The notes under the pieces: model-generated
The model's input: only the letters and a program-made list of their open reading frames with translations
Told to the model about the DNA's origin: nothing
The model's database searches: none
Shown here: one piece after another, positions 7,925 through 13,386 of the stretch
How positions within the stretch are numbered: position 1 is the first letter of the stretch
Layout of the letters: the number at the start of each line of letters is the position of its first letter
Translations under genes and position numbers: made by a program
Source: Paracoccaceae bacterium
Lineage (GTDB): Bacteria > Pseudomonadota > Alphaproteobacteria > Rhodobacterales > Rhodobacteraceae
NCBI GenBank assembly: GCA_002712045.1
Contig: PARX01000034.1
Coordinates: 22,095 to 35,480, forward strand
Direction of reading: 5' to 3'
DNA length: 13,386 nucleotides

Positions 7925-8968
7925 TCAAAGCCAACCTGATCCATTTTCAGAAATTAATTCTTTTAAAAAGTTGATGTGGGGTTCGCTTGCATTCAAACAA
8001 GGAATGTATGTAAAATTCTTACCACCAGCACTCATAAAACTTTCCTTTATTTCCTCATTAATCTCCTCAAGAGTTTCTATGCAGTCAGAAGAAAAAGCAG
8101 GCGCAATAACGGCAATATTCTTTACTCCTTCTTTTGCTAGTTCAGCTACTTTTTTTACAGTGTAGGGTTGCAACCATTCTTCGGGACCAAATTTTGATTG
8201 AAAAGTTGTGATTATATCTTGGTTTGACCATCCTAATTTTTCTCTGATAAGTCTTGTGGTTTTCTGACACTGGCAATGATATGGATCACCCTGATTGAGA
8301 TACCTTTTTGGCACCCCATGATAAGAAGAGACTAATACCTCAGGTTTAATATTAGCTTTTTTGTAAGCAATTTTGATAGACTCAGATAAAATTTCAATAT
8401 ATTTCGGGTGTTGAAAATAGGGCTCAATAATTCTTATTGTTGGCTGCCAAGTAGCTTTCATAAGTGCCCTAAATAATGAATCGTTTGCTGATGCAGATGT
8501 TGCCCCCGCATAATGCGGATATAACGGAAGAAATATAATTTTACTGCAACCTTTTTGTATTAAGCTATTTAACTTGAGTTCTGTTGATGGGTTGCCGTAT
8601 CGCATACAAAATTCTATCTCGACATTATCTCCAAACTCAGTTTTTAATTTTTTTTCTAATTTTTGTGTTTGATCTTTTGTAATAGTAAGTAATGGACTTT
8701 CGTTTGCCTCTTTATTCCAAATTGTCTTGTAAGCAGCGCCAGAGGAAAAAGGACGCTTAGTTAGAATTATCAGTTGAAGTAATGGCTGCCATAACCATGG
8801 AGAATAGTCGATGACTCGTTTGTCTGATAAAAATTCCCCTAAGTATTTCCGCATTGACCAATAGTCAGTTCCATCTGGTGTGCCGAGGTTTGCCAGTAAA
8901 ACCCCCGTTTTACCAAATTTGACTTGTGGGTGAGCGTTGGGAAGTTGTTGTACCATTTGTGTAACCAC
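7925..8968 (-). CDS. hemH: Ferrochelatase
   Basis: Inserts ferrous iron into protoporphyrin IX, the last step of protohaem synthesis, at the cytosolic face of the membrane. The 347-aa protein has the signature VLVSSYHGVPKRYLNQGDPY (residues 211-230) with catalytic H217, and the conserved acidic segment SDCIETLEEI with E298. The N-terminal block GVLLANLGTPD and internal TFQSKFGPEEWLQPYT are also typical. HCQCQKT after the signature resembles alphaproteobacterial enzymes; I do not claim a [2Fe-2S] cluster. The listed start is GTG, whose G is the last base of the upstream methyltransferase-family stop (TAGTG), suggesting coupling. An in-frame ATG four codons later (8954-8956) is possible, and neither has a strong SD. 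Confidence 0.97.
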   Translation of the reverse strand: MVTQMVQQLPNAHPQVKFGKTGVLLANLGTPDGTDYWSMRKYLGEFLSDKRVIDYSPWLWQPLLQLIILTKRPFSSGAAYKTIWNKEANESPLLTITKDQTQKLEKKLKTEFGDNVEIEFCMRYGNPSTELKLNSLIQKGCSKIIFLPLYPHYAGATSASANDSLFRALMKATWQPTIRIIEPYFQHPKYIEILSESIKIAYKKANIKPEVLVSSYHGVPKRYLNQGDPYHCQCQKTTRLIREKLGWSNQDIITTFQSKFGPEEWLQPYTVKKVAELAKEGVKNIAVIAPAFSSDCIETLEEINEEIKESFMSAGGKNFTYIPCLNASEPHINFLKELISENGSGWL

Positions 8969-9819
8969 TATTTTTTTTCTAACTGTTCGAAGGGATCAGT
9001 AGGTTGTTTTTTTAAATCGTCAAGGAAAACCCCTAAATTAATTTTACCTGAACCTGGCTTTAGGGGTTTTTGCTGATTTTCACTTGGATACCAGCCCGTT
9101 AAGAAAATTAAGTCAAAAGTTGCAACTATTTTATCATCGTTTTCAGAAAAATTCTTAATATAGAATTTAGACGTTTCTTCAATTATTTGAGAACGAGTAA
9201 AGGTTTTTTGCCTTGATAAGAGAGCATTAACCTCTCCCATTTTCCTGAGATCGTTCATTAGTGAATAAACATCTTTATAATGTATATGGGTGGTCAGATT
9301 GTCGGCGACAGGTAATTTAAATCCTACACGCAGCAAGAGATTCCCTAAATCACGGATTTCGCCCATCGGCAAAAACCGAGGAGATATACCTCCAGATATT
9401 TCTGACTCAGCCAAAGAAAACGAGTAGTTTAATTCGTATAAGGTCTTTCCACCAAATAATGTTGCAAGAAAAAGCCCATCTTCAACCAACATGTTTTTGC
9501 ACTGTATTAACTGGCCCACAGGGTCATTTGCCCAGTGTAAACAGAGTGCATGTATTATAAGGTCATATTGCCCTTTCCCAAATATTAAAGTGTCTGTGTC
9601 GTCTATAAGTTTGGCATTAGGGAATGCTTTACCCCAAATTTTTTGATGTCCGGTGATTATTGCAATGTCTTTAAACTCTCTATTTATTTCTTCTAGGCGA
9701 TCTTTTATTTCTTTGATAGCGATTTGATGAATTTTATTATAACTATCCTCGAAATTCAAAGCTCGTTTGCGATTTAAAACTAAAGTTTTTCTATCAGTTA
9801 TTTTAGTTGTGTTTGTCAT
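8968..9819 (-). CDS. NDUFAF5/BioC-like methyltransferase-family protein
   Basis: A 283-aa class I methyltransferase-fold protein resembling mitochondrial complex I assembly factor NDUFAF5, which acts as an arginine hydroxylase on the NDUFS7 subunit. Matching blocks are YDLIIHALCLHWANDPVGQL (85-104), MLVEDGLFLATLFGGKTLYEL (110-130), the SLAESEISGGISP segment, RDLGNLLLRVGF (156-167), LMNDLRKMGEVNAL (187-200) and ATFDLIFLTGWYPSENQQKPLKPGS. Where family members usually have the SAM glycine motif (LDLGCGxG), this protein reads DIAIITGHQKIWGK, so cofactor binding may be altered. The stop overlaps the hemH GTG by one base, suggesting joint expression. Its promoter region faces the marR-family gene. 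The family is well supported; activity in complex I assembly is inferred from it. Confidence 0.85.
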   Translation of the reverse strand: MTNTTKITDRKTLVLNRKRALNFEDSYNKIHQIAIKEIKDRLEEINREFKDIAIITGHQKIWGKAFPNAKLIDDTDTLIFGKGQYDLIIHALCLHWANDPVGQLIQCKNMLVEDGLFLATLFGGKTLYELNYSFSLAESEISGGISPRFLPMGEIRDLGNLLLRVGFKLPVADNLTTHIHYKDVYSLMNDLRKMGEVNALLSRQKTFTRSQIIEETSKFYIKNFSENDDKIVATFDLIFLTGWYPSENQQKPLKPGSGKINLGVFLDDLKKQPTDPFEQLEKK

Positions 9820-9952
9820 GTTTTTTGGAATAATGTGCCTTTCTTTTATTGCAACTTATCTAAATTAAACTCACAACGTATATTATATAAATAAAATATC
9901 TAATATATATAGTATTTTGAAGGAATTTCTGTATTAAAAATGGATAAATAAA

Positions 9953-10378
9953 ATGGATAGTTTGGCAAGTTTATTTTTTAGTGAAATAACAATGGTTGAT
10001 CAGCTAATTAGAAATAAGGTGAACCGTATTCTTCCAAAGGACTTAGCATTAAGTCAATTTATGTTACTGAATTATTTGGCAACAGTTAGTGAAGAACGAA
10101 GACCATCTTATTTAGCCAAGTTGTTTCAGTTAACCAAAGGCGCAATGACAAATACTTTGGGAAAACTTGAGTTAGCGGGATATATTCATATAACTCCAGA
10201 TTGGGAAGACGCCAGAAAAAAGTGTATAGTCATTAGCCCGGCTGGTAGAAAAGTTAGAGAAGATAGCTTGAAGTTAATTGAGCCAGTTATTCAGGAGGTA
10301 GTTGAAACTATTGGTGTCGAAAAAATGTTGATTGTGCTGCCTATTATGAGAGATCTTCGAACTATATTAAAGAACTAA
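9953..10378 (+). CDS. MarR-family transcriptional regulator
   Basis: A 141-aa winged helix-turn-helix protein. The N-terminal helices lead to ALSQFMLLNYLATV, then a recognition-helix region YLAKLFQLTKGAMTNTLGKLELAGYI (about 53-78). The wing carries the family hallmark DARKK followed by ISPAGRK, and a C-terminal dimerisation helix ends the protein. The ATG at 9953 has only a weak SD (GGA, 9942-9944); an in-frame TAA at 9935-9937 rules out a longer form with a normal start. The ligand is unknown. It diverges from the NDUFAF5-like gene across a very AT-rich 133-bp gap and converges on ubiG with 3 bases between stops. The position beside ubiG seems a rhodobacterial habit (from memory). Confidence 0.9.
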   Translation: MDSLASLFFSEITMVDQLIRNKVNRILPKDLALSQFMLLNYLATVSEERRPSYLAKLFQLTKGAMTNTLGKLELAGYIHITPDWEDARKKCIVISPAGRKVREDSLKLIEPVIQEVVETIGVEKMLIVLPIMRDLRTILKN

Positions 10379-10381
10379 GAG

Positions 10382-11125
10382 CTAAACAGGCTTTGTACTT
10401 GTTGTTACATAATTAACGCTCATGTCTCTATCAGAAGTTTGCCACTCCCAAGCAAGCGGATTTAAAAAAAAGCCTCTTTTATCAACTACTTCTAGACCAG
10501 CATTCGAAATCATATTAAGTAACTCATCGGGTTTTATGAATTTCTTCCAGTCGTGTGTCCCCTTAGGCAGCCAACGTAGAACATATTCGGCACCTAATAT
10601 GGCAAGAAAGAAACTTTTTGAGGTCCTATTGATGGTGGAGCAAATCATTATTCCGTTTGGCTTTAATAACTGAGCGCAGGTATTTATATATTCTTTGGGG
10701 TTTCTAACATGCTCTACTACTTCCATATTTAATATAGCATCAAATTGCTTCCCTTCTTCCAGTAATGACTCAGCTGTCGCAACTTTATAATGAATGTCCA
10801 ATCCCGATTGTTTTGCATGGGTTTGAGCGATTGGGATATTTTTTGCTGCTGCATCGACACCCGTTACATTTGCCCCAAGACGAGCCATTGGCTCAGACAA
10901 CAAGCCACCGCCACACCCAATGTCTAAAATATCAATACCGTTAAAAGCATTTTGTGTACCTGTTGATCGGTTAAATTCAATTTCAATTTGCTTTATTATA
11001 TAATCCAACCTGCAAGGATTCATATGGTGGAGGGGTTTAAATTTCCCTTGGGAATCCCACCACTCCGCAGCCATCTGTTCAAATTTCTTAATTTCTTTTT
11101 GGTCTATACTTTGATTTGTTGGCAT
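10382..11125 (-). CDS. ubiG: Ubiquinone biosynthesis O-methyltransferase UbiG
   Basis: SAM-dependent enzyme performing both O-methylations of ubiquinone synthesis, including the final conversion of demethylubiquinol to ubiquinol, at the membrane surface. The 247-aa protein has the UbiG-specific N-terminus [17 protein letters not shown] (21-37), intact SAM motif [14 protein letters not shown] (67-79), the post-I acidic residue in VTGVDAA (D91), MEVVEHV (134-140) and the C-terminal [13 protein letters not shown] block. Length and motifs are fully canonical. It diverges from pip across 76 bases and ends 3 bases from the marR-family stop, so transcripts of that pair probably overlap at their 3' ends. 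Together with hemH and the NDUFAF5-like gene it makes this stretch rich in respiratory cofactor functions. Confidence 0.97.
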   Translation of the reverse strand: MPTNQSIDQKEIKKFEQMAAEWWDSQGKFKPLHHMNPCRLDYIIKQIEIEFNRSTGTQNAFNGIDILDIGCGGGLLSEPMARLGANVTGVDAAAKNIPIAQTHAKQSGLDIHYKVATAESLLEEGKQFDAILNMEVVEHVRNPKEYINTCAQLLKPNGIMICSTINRTSKSFFLAILGAEYVLRWLPKGTHDWKKFIKPDELLNMISNAGLEVVDKRGFFLNPLAWEWQTSDRDMSVNYVTTSTKPV

Positions 11126-11151
11126 TGAACTTTCTCAGTTTAGTTGCGAGA

Positions 11152-11168
11152 TATGTTATTTACATAAT
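11152..11168. promoter_or_regulatory. Small palindrome in the ubiG–pip divergent gap
   Basis: TATGT-TATTT-ACATA (11152-11166) is a perfect 5-bp-arm inverted repeat, overlapped by CATAAT (11163-11168), a plausible -10 box for pip with no good -35. The gap (11126-11201) is the only place for both divergent promoters. In such AT-rich DNA a short palindrome could be chance. Confidence 0.2.
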
Positions 11169-11201
11169 GTTACAAAGTTAAAAAAAAAGGTTAAAATAAA
11201 A

Positions 11202-12170
11202 ATGAATGCTTTAAAACATCTATATCCTCCTATTGAGCCATTTGATACTTTTGAATTAAGTGTTGGTGATGGCCATACGTTGTACGTTGAACAGTGTGGA
11301 GCTAAAGACGGTCTTCCTGTAATCGTTTTGCATGGGGGTCCTGGAGGTGGGTGTAGCCCATTTATGAGAAGATTTTTTGATTCAAAATGTTATCGCGTTA
11401 TTTTATTTGATCAACGGGGTTGTGGGAGATCAAAACCTCACGCTAGCGTTCAAAATAATAGCACGTGGCATTTGATATCGGATATTGAATTGATTCGAGA
11501 ACGCCTCAAAATAGATAAGTGGTTAATTTTTGGTGGATCTTGGGGCTCTACTTTAGGTTTGCTATATGCTCAAGAACACCCCTCACGAGTAGCTTGTTTG
11601 GTTTTGAGAGGAATTTTTTTGCACACGAAATCTGAATTAAATTGGTTTTACGGTGGTGGAGCGGGAAAGTTCTGGCCTAAAGAATGGCATGATTTCATCG
11701 AGGAAATTCCAACAGAAGAAAGAAACGACTTAATTTTAGCCTATAATCGGAGATTATTTTCAGGAGAAATAAATGTAGAAACGCATTTTGCTCAGTTATG
11801 GGCAGCTTGGGAAAATCGAATGGCCTCTATGGCTGGTGACCAGACTAATGCTGTTCCACCAGGAAAATATTCTTTGGCTTTTTCTAGAATAGAAAACCAT
11901 TACTTTATTAATGACGGATTCTTAAATGAAGATAATCATATTTTAAATAGGGTGGATAAAATAGCTCATCTGGAGGGTTATATAGTACATGGAAGATATG
12001 ACATGATATGTCCACCAATAGCTGCTTATAGATTGGCGAAAAAGTGGAGCAAGGCAAAGTTAAATATTTTACCAAATGCTGGGCATGCTCTGTCAGAAGA
12101 GCCAATAGCGAAACAGCTAGTGCAAATTATGAATGATTTATCCTGTAACAAAAATGATCTTTGGGATTAA
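11202..12170 (+). CDS. pip: Prolyl aminopeptidase (proline iminopeptidase)
   Basis: Cytosolic alpha/beta-hydrolase that removes N-terminal proline from peptides (peptidase family S33). The 322-aa length is normal. The catalytic triad is S113 (GGSWGSTL), D267 (VHGRYDMICPP) and H295 (NAGHALSEE). The oxyanion-loop motif HGGPGGG (44-50) and DQRGCGRS (70-77) are present. Two glutamates that bind the substrate amino group in studied enzymes are at E204 (WENRMA) and E231 (ENHYF), which separates this from other S33 hydrolases. AAGG (11187-11190) lies 11 bases before the ATG, slightly long. There is no signal peptide. The stop overlaps that of the opposing lipoprotein gene. Confidence 0.97.
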   Translation: MNALKHLYPPIEPFDTFELSVGDGHTLYVEQCGAKDGLPVIVLHGGPGGGCSPFMRRFFDSKCYRVILFDQRGCGRSKPHASVQNNSTWHLISDIELIRERLKIDKWLIFGGSWGSTLGLLYAQEHPSRVACLVLRGIFLHTKSELNWFYGGGAGKFWPKEWHDFIEEIPTEERNDLILAYNRRLFSGEINVETHFAQLWAAWENRMASMAGDQTNAVPPGKYSLAFSRIENHYFINDGFLNEDNHILNRVDKIAHLEGYIVHGRYDMICPPIAAYRLAKKWSKAKLNILPNAGHALSEEPIAKQLVQIMNDLSCNKNDLWD

Positions 12171-12826
12171 CTTATTGGAACACTGGTTGGCTTAAAGCCA
12201 TTATTTGTCCTAATCTCATTAACAAAATGCCGAATGATTTCTAAGCTCTCATCGTGTTTCATAGGGTTTTGGTTAAATCCAATAATGGATAACGAAATAA
12301 GATAACCAGAAATTTCTAAATAAGCCCGCCAAGAGTGTGAAGATAGAGCGTTTGACTTTCTTTTACCAATATTCTGAACAAGGACAAAATAGGAATCATC
12401 CATTTTAAAGCTATCCAAAACTTTTATATCTTGGGAGTTTCCACTAAAACTTAAAGTCGATTTACCATTTTCAGATCTTAAATAACCATCGAGCTGCTTC
12501 CCATTAAATGGGCCATTTTTTGATTTTTCTTTTGATATAGCTGCCGTTAAAACAGCATAAACTTTAGATTGGGTGACGGAGTTGGATTGGGAGATTGCCG
12601 CGCAGTTTCCAAATAGCAGAAAAGTTGATTTTGAAGAAGTATCTGAGACAGTTTCGTCTAAACAAAAACCGTCTGGAGCCTGAATGACAATATTTTTATT
12701 TGGTATTATAGCTCGGGAATCTGGAGGTATTGAAGTTTGTGAGGAAAGATTGAACAAAGTGTTGGTGTTACAGCCAGTCATTAAAGAAAGGCATAATATT
12801 ATCTTAAAAAATAATTGAATTTTCAT
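12167..12826 (-). CDS. Predicted lipoprotein of unknown function
   Basis: A 219-aa protein with a lipoprotein signal: K2, hydrophobic FFKIILCLSL and lipobox MTGC, giving Cys19 as the lipidated residue. The second residue after Cys is not Asp (CNTN), so outer-membrane sorting is possible. The mature part carries the block VIQAPDGFCLDETVSDTSSKSTFLLFGNCAAIS (about 47-79), whose two cysteines (54, 74) could form a disulfide, then a mixed domain with YLISLSIIGF. I do not recognise a named domain; from memory, similar lipoproteins with a GFCxD block occur in Rhodobacterales. There is no SD before the ATG, and none of the neighbours suggests a function. Its stop shares TTAA with the pip stop. It diverges from the CPBP-like gene. 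Confidence 0.8.
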   Translation of the reverse strand: MKIQLFFKIILCLSLMTGCNTNTLFNLSSQTSIPPDSRAIIPNKNIVIQAPDGFCLDETVSDTSSKSTFLLFGNCAAISQSNSVTQSKVYAVLTAAISKEKSKNGPFNGKQLDGYLRSENGKSTLSFSGNSQDIKVLDSFKMDDSYFVLVQNIGKRKSNALSSHSWRAYLEISGYLISLSIIGFNQNPMKHDESLEIIRHFVNEIRTNNGFKPTSVPIS

Positions 12827-12872
12827 CTAATTGTTTTCATTAGCTATATATTTTATCACACTTTTTTGTTTA

Positions 12873-12888
12873 AATTAAGTAATTAAGT
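12873..12888 (+). repeat. Tandem 8-bp repeat AATTAAGT x2
   Basis: Two exact head-to-tail copies of AATTAAGT lie in the gap between the lipoprotein gene and the CPBP-like gene, directly before the overlapping hairpins. They could be a binding site for a dimeric regulator or simple slippage. Confidence 0.5.
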
Positions 12889-12923
12889 TAGCAACGCTAG
12901 AAGCGCAAGTGTTCTAGTTTTTT
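12889..12923 (+). terminator. Overlapping hairpins and T-run, terminator- or attenuator-like
   Basis: CTAGAA (12897-12902) pairs with TTCTAG (12912-12917) around a 9-base loop, followed at once by six T (12918-12923): the shape of an intrinsic terminator reading rightward. Part of its left arm can instead pair in TAGC-AAC-GCTA (12889-12899) or CGCT-AGA-AGCG (12895-12905), so the folds exclude one another. No rightward gene ends just upstream, and the structure sits 33 bases before the CPBP-like start, so a leader or an end of a small RNA is possible. Confidence 0.35.
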
Positions 12924-12943
12924 ATTTATTATTCATAATAAAA

Positions 12944-12948
12944 AAGGA
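12944..12948 (+). promoter_or_regulatory. Ribosome binding site supporting a TTG start
   Basis: AAGGA within an A-rich run lies 7 bases before TTG 12956. There is no ATG or GTG in the frame nearby, and the next in-frame ATG is over 100 codons in, so this SD fixes the unusual start. Confidence 0.65.
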
Positions 12949-12955
12949 TTAAGAA

Positions 12956-13386
12956 TTGGAAGAAAACATCTTCAATTATTCCAATAAGGAAAAAAAAACT
13001 GAATTTTGGCGTACCATATTGGGATTCCTTTTATTTATTGTTTTAATTTCTGTTTTCTACGCTGTTATTTTTTATGGCTGGTCAATTTTTGTCCATTCGT
13101 CTTTCTTAAATAATCCGAAAATCACTATTATTTTGTTATTTGGATCCTTTATTACCTGGCATTTAGCTTTGTTGATAATTGTAAAATTGTTGCATAAAAG
13201 ATCTTATGTTTCGTTAATTGGAGCGAAAAAAAAGCTCAATTTGAAGCAATTTTTGCTGGCTATTTTCGTAACTATATCGATTTCACTGGTAAGTTTAATC
13301 ATTATTCCCTTTGAATCAATTTTGTTTTCACAGAATTATTTACCTCGGATTGAAATGTCATATATCAAAGATTGGCTTCCTTGGGT
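12956..13386 (+). CDS. Integral membrane protein, probable CPBP-family intramembrane protease (N-terminal part)
   Basis: An open frame of 143 codons begins with TTG behind a good SD and runs off the window edge. It reads (M)EENIFNYSNKEKKTEFWR and then three hydrophobic segments: about 21-45 (ILGFLLFIVLISVFYAV…), 55-78 and 97-120, joined by a basic loop (KLLHKRSYVSLIGAKKKLNLKQF). The FxxxLLG-like entry, the SLIGxxxxxxxxxF loop and the proline/tryptophan-rich end (YIKDWLPW) resemble the N-terminal half of bacterial CPBP (Abi/CAAX-like) membrane proteins. The diagnostic EExxxR and later His motifs would lie beyond the end, so the family call is tentative while membrane location is clear. Confidence 0.75.
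   Translation, partial: MEENIFNYSNKEKKTEFWRTILGFLLFIVLISVFYAVIFYGWSIFVHSSFLNNPKITIILLFGSFITWHLALLIIVKLLHKRSYVSLIGAKKKLNLKQFLLAIFVTISISLVSLIIIPFESILFSQNYLPRIEMSYIKDWLPW

Noticed and set aside
9879..9907. TATATTA…TAATATA inverted repeat as a MarR operator
   Set aside because: The arms are pure A/T in a very AT-rich gap, so such pairs are expected by chance.
1..13386. tRNA, rRNA, CRISPR arrays, insertion sequences, phage genes
   Set aside because: I looked for characteristic repeats, transposase motifs and stable RNA segments by eye and found none.

Overview
This window looks like chromosomal core DNA from an AT-rich (by eye about mid-30s % G+C), compact alphaproteobacterium. Rhodobacterales or a close marine relative fits best. 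The reasons are: (1) secA is divergent from a parvulin–argJ–mutT run, an arrangement common in Alphaproteobacteria; (2) the ferrochelatase has the rhodobacterial style of sequence; (3) it is overlapped by an NDUFAF5/BioC-like methyltransferase gene; (4) marR, ubiG and pip lie nearby. The lineage is inferred from protein style and gene order, not from a search.

Layout. Positions 1–876 carry map (+). Positions 877–3552 carry secA (−), convergent with map. A 224-bp divergent promoter region (3553–3776) is followed by a rightward run: a periplasmic parvulin-type prolyl isomerase, argJ, mutT (TTG start overlapping the argJ stop) and an unusual SDR-family gene. A tetR-family gene follows with its own clear promoter. 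Convergent with it is a leftward pair: the NDUFAF5-like methyltransferase gene (8968–9819), then hemH (7925–8968), overlapping by one base. A marR-family gene (+) runs into ubiG (−) with only 3 bases between stops. pip (+) diverges from ubiG and shares overlapping stop codons with a lipoprotein gene (−). The window ends inside a TTG-initiated integral membrane protein gene that looks like the N-terminal part of a CPBP-family protein.

How the genes work together. Most products are housekeeping. SecA drives protein export and the parvulin folds exported proteins. Map and Pip act on protein and peptide N-termini. ArgJ makes ornithine/N-acetylglutamate for arginine. MutT cleans the nucleotide pool. 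HemH inserts iron into haem, and UbiG completes ubiquinone. The NDUFAF5-like protein probably helps complex I assembly, so the middle of the window leans toward respiratory-chain cofactors. The SDR + TetR pair is the most accessory-looking part.

I see no mobile element, CRISPR array, tRNA, rRNA or phage gene, and no convincing new multi-gene system. The points most worth a second look are: an SDR that has lost its catalytic tyrosine and whose gene is flanked by a 9-bp direct repeat; a methyltransferase-family protein without a normal SAM glycine motif; a palindrome-rich tetR promoter; and a short leader of overlapping hairpins plus a T-run before the CPBP-like gene.
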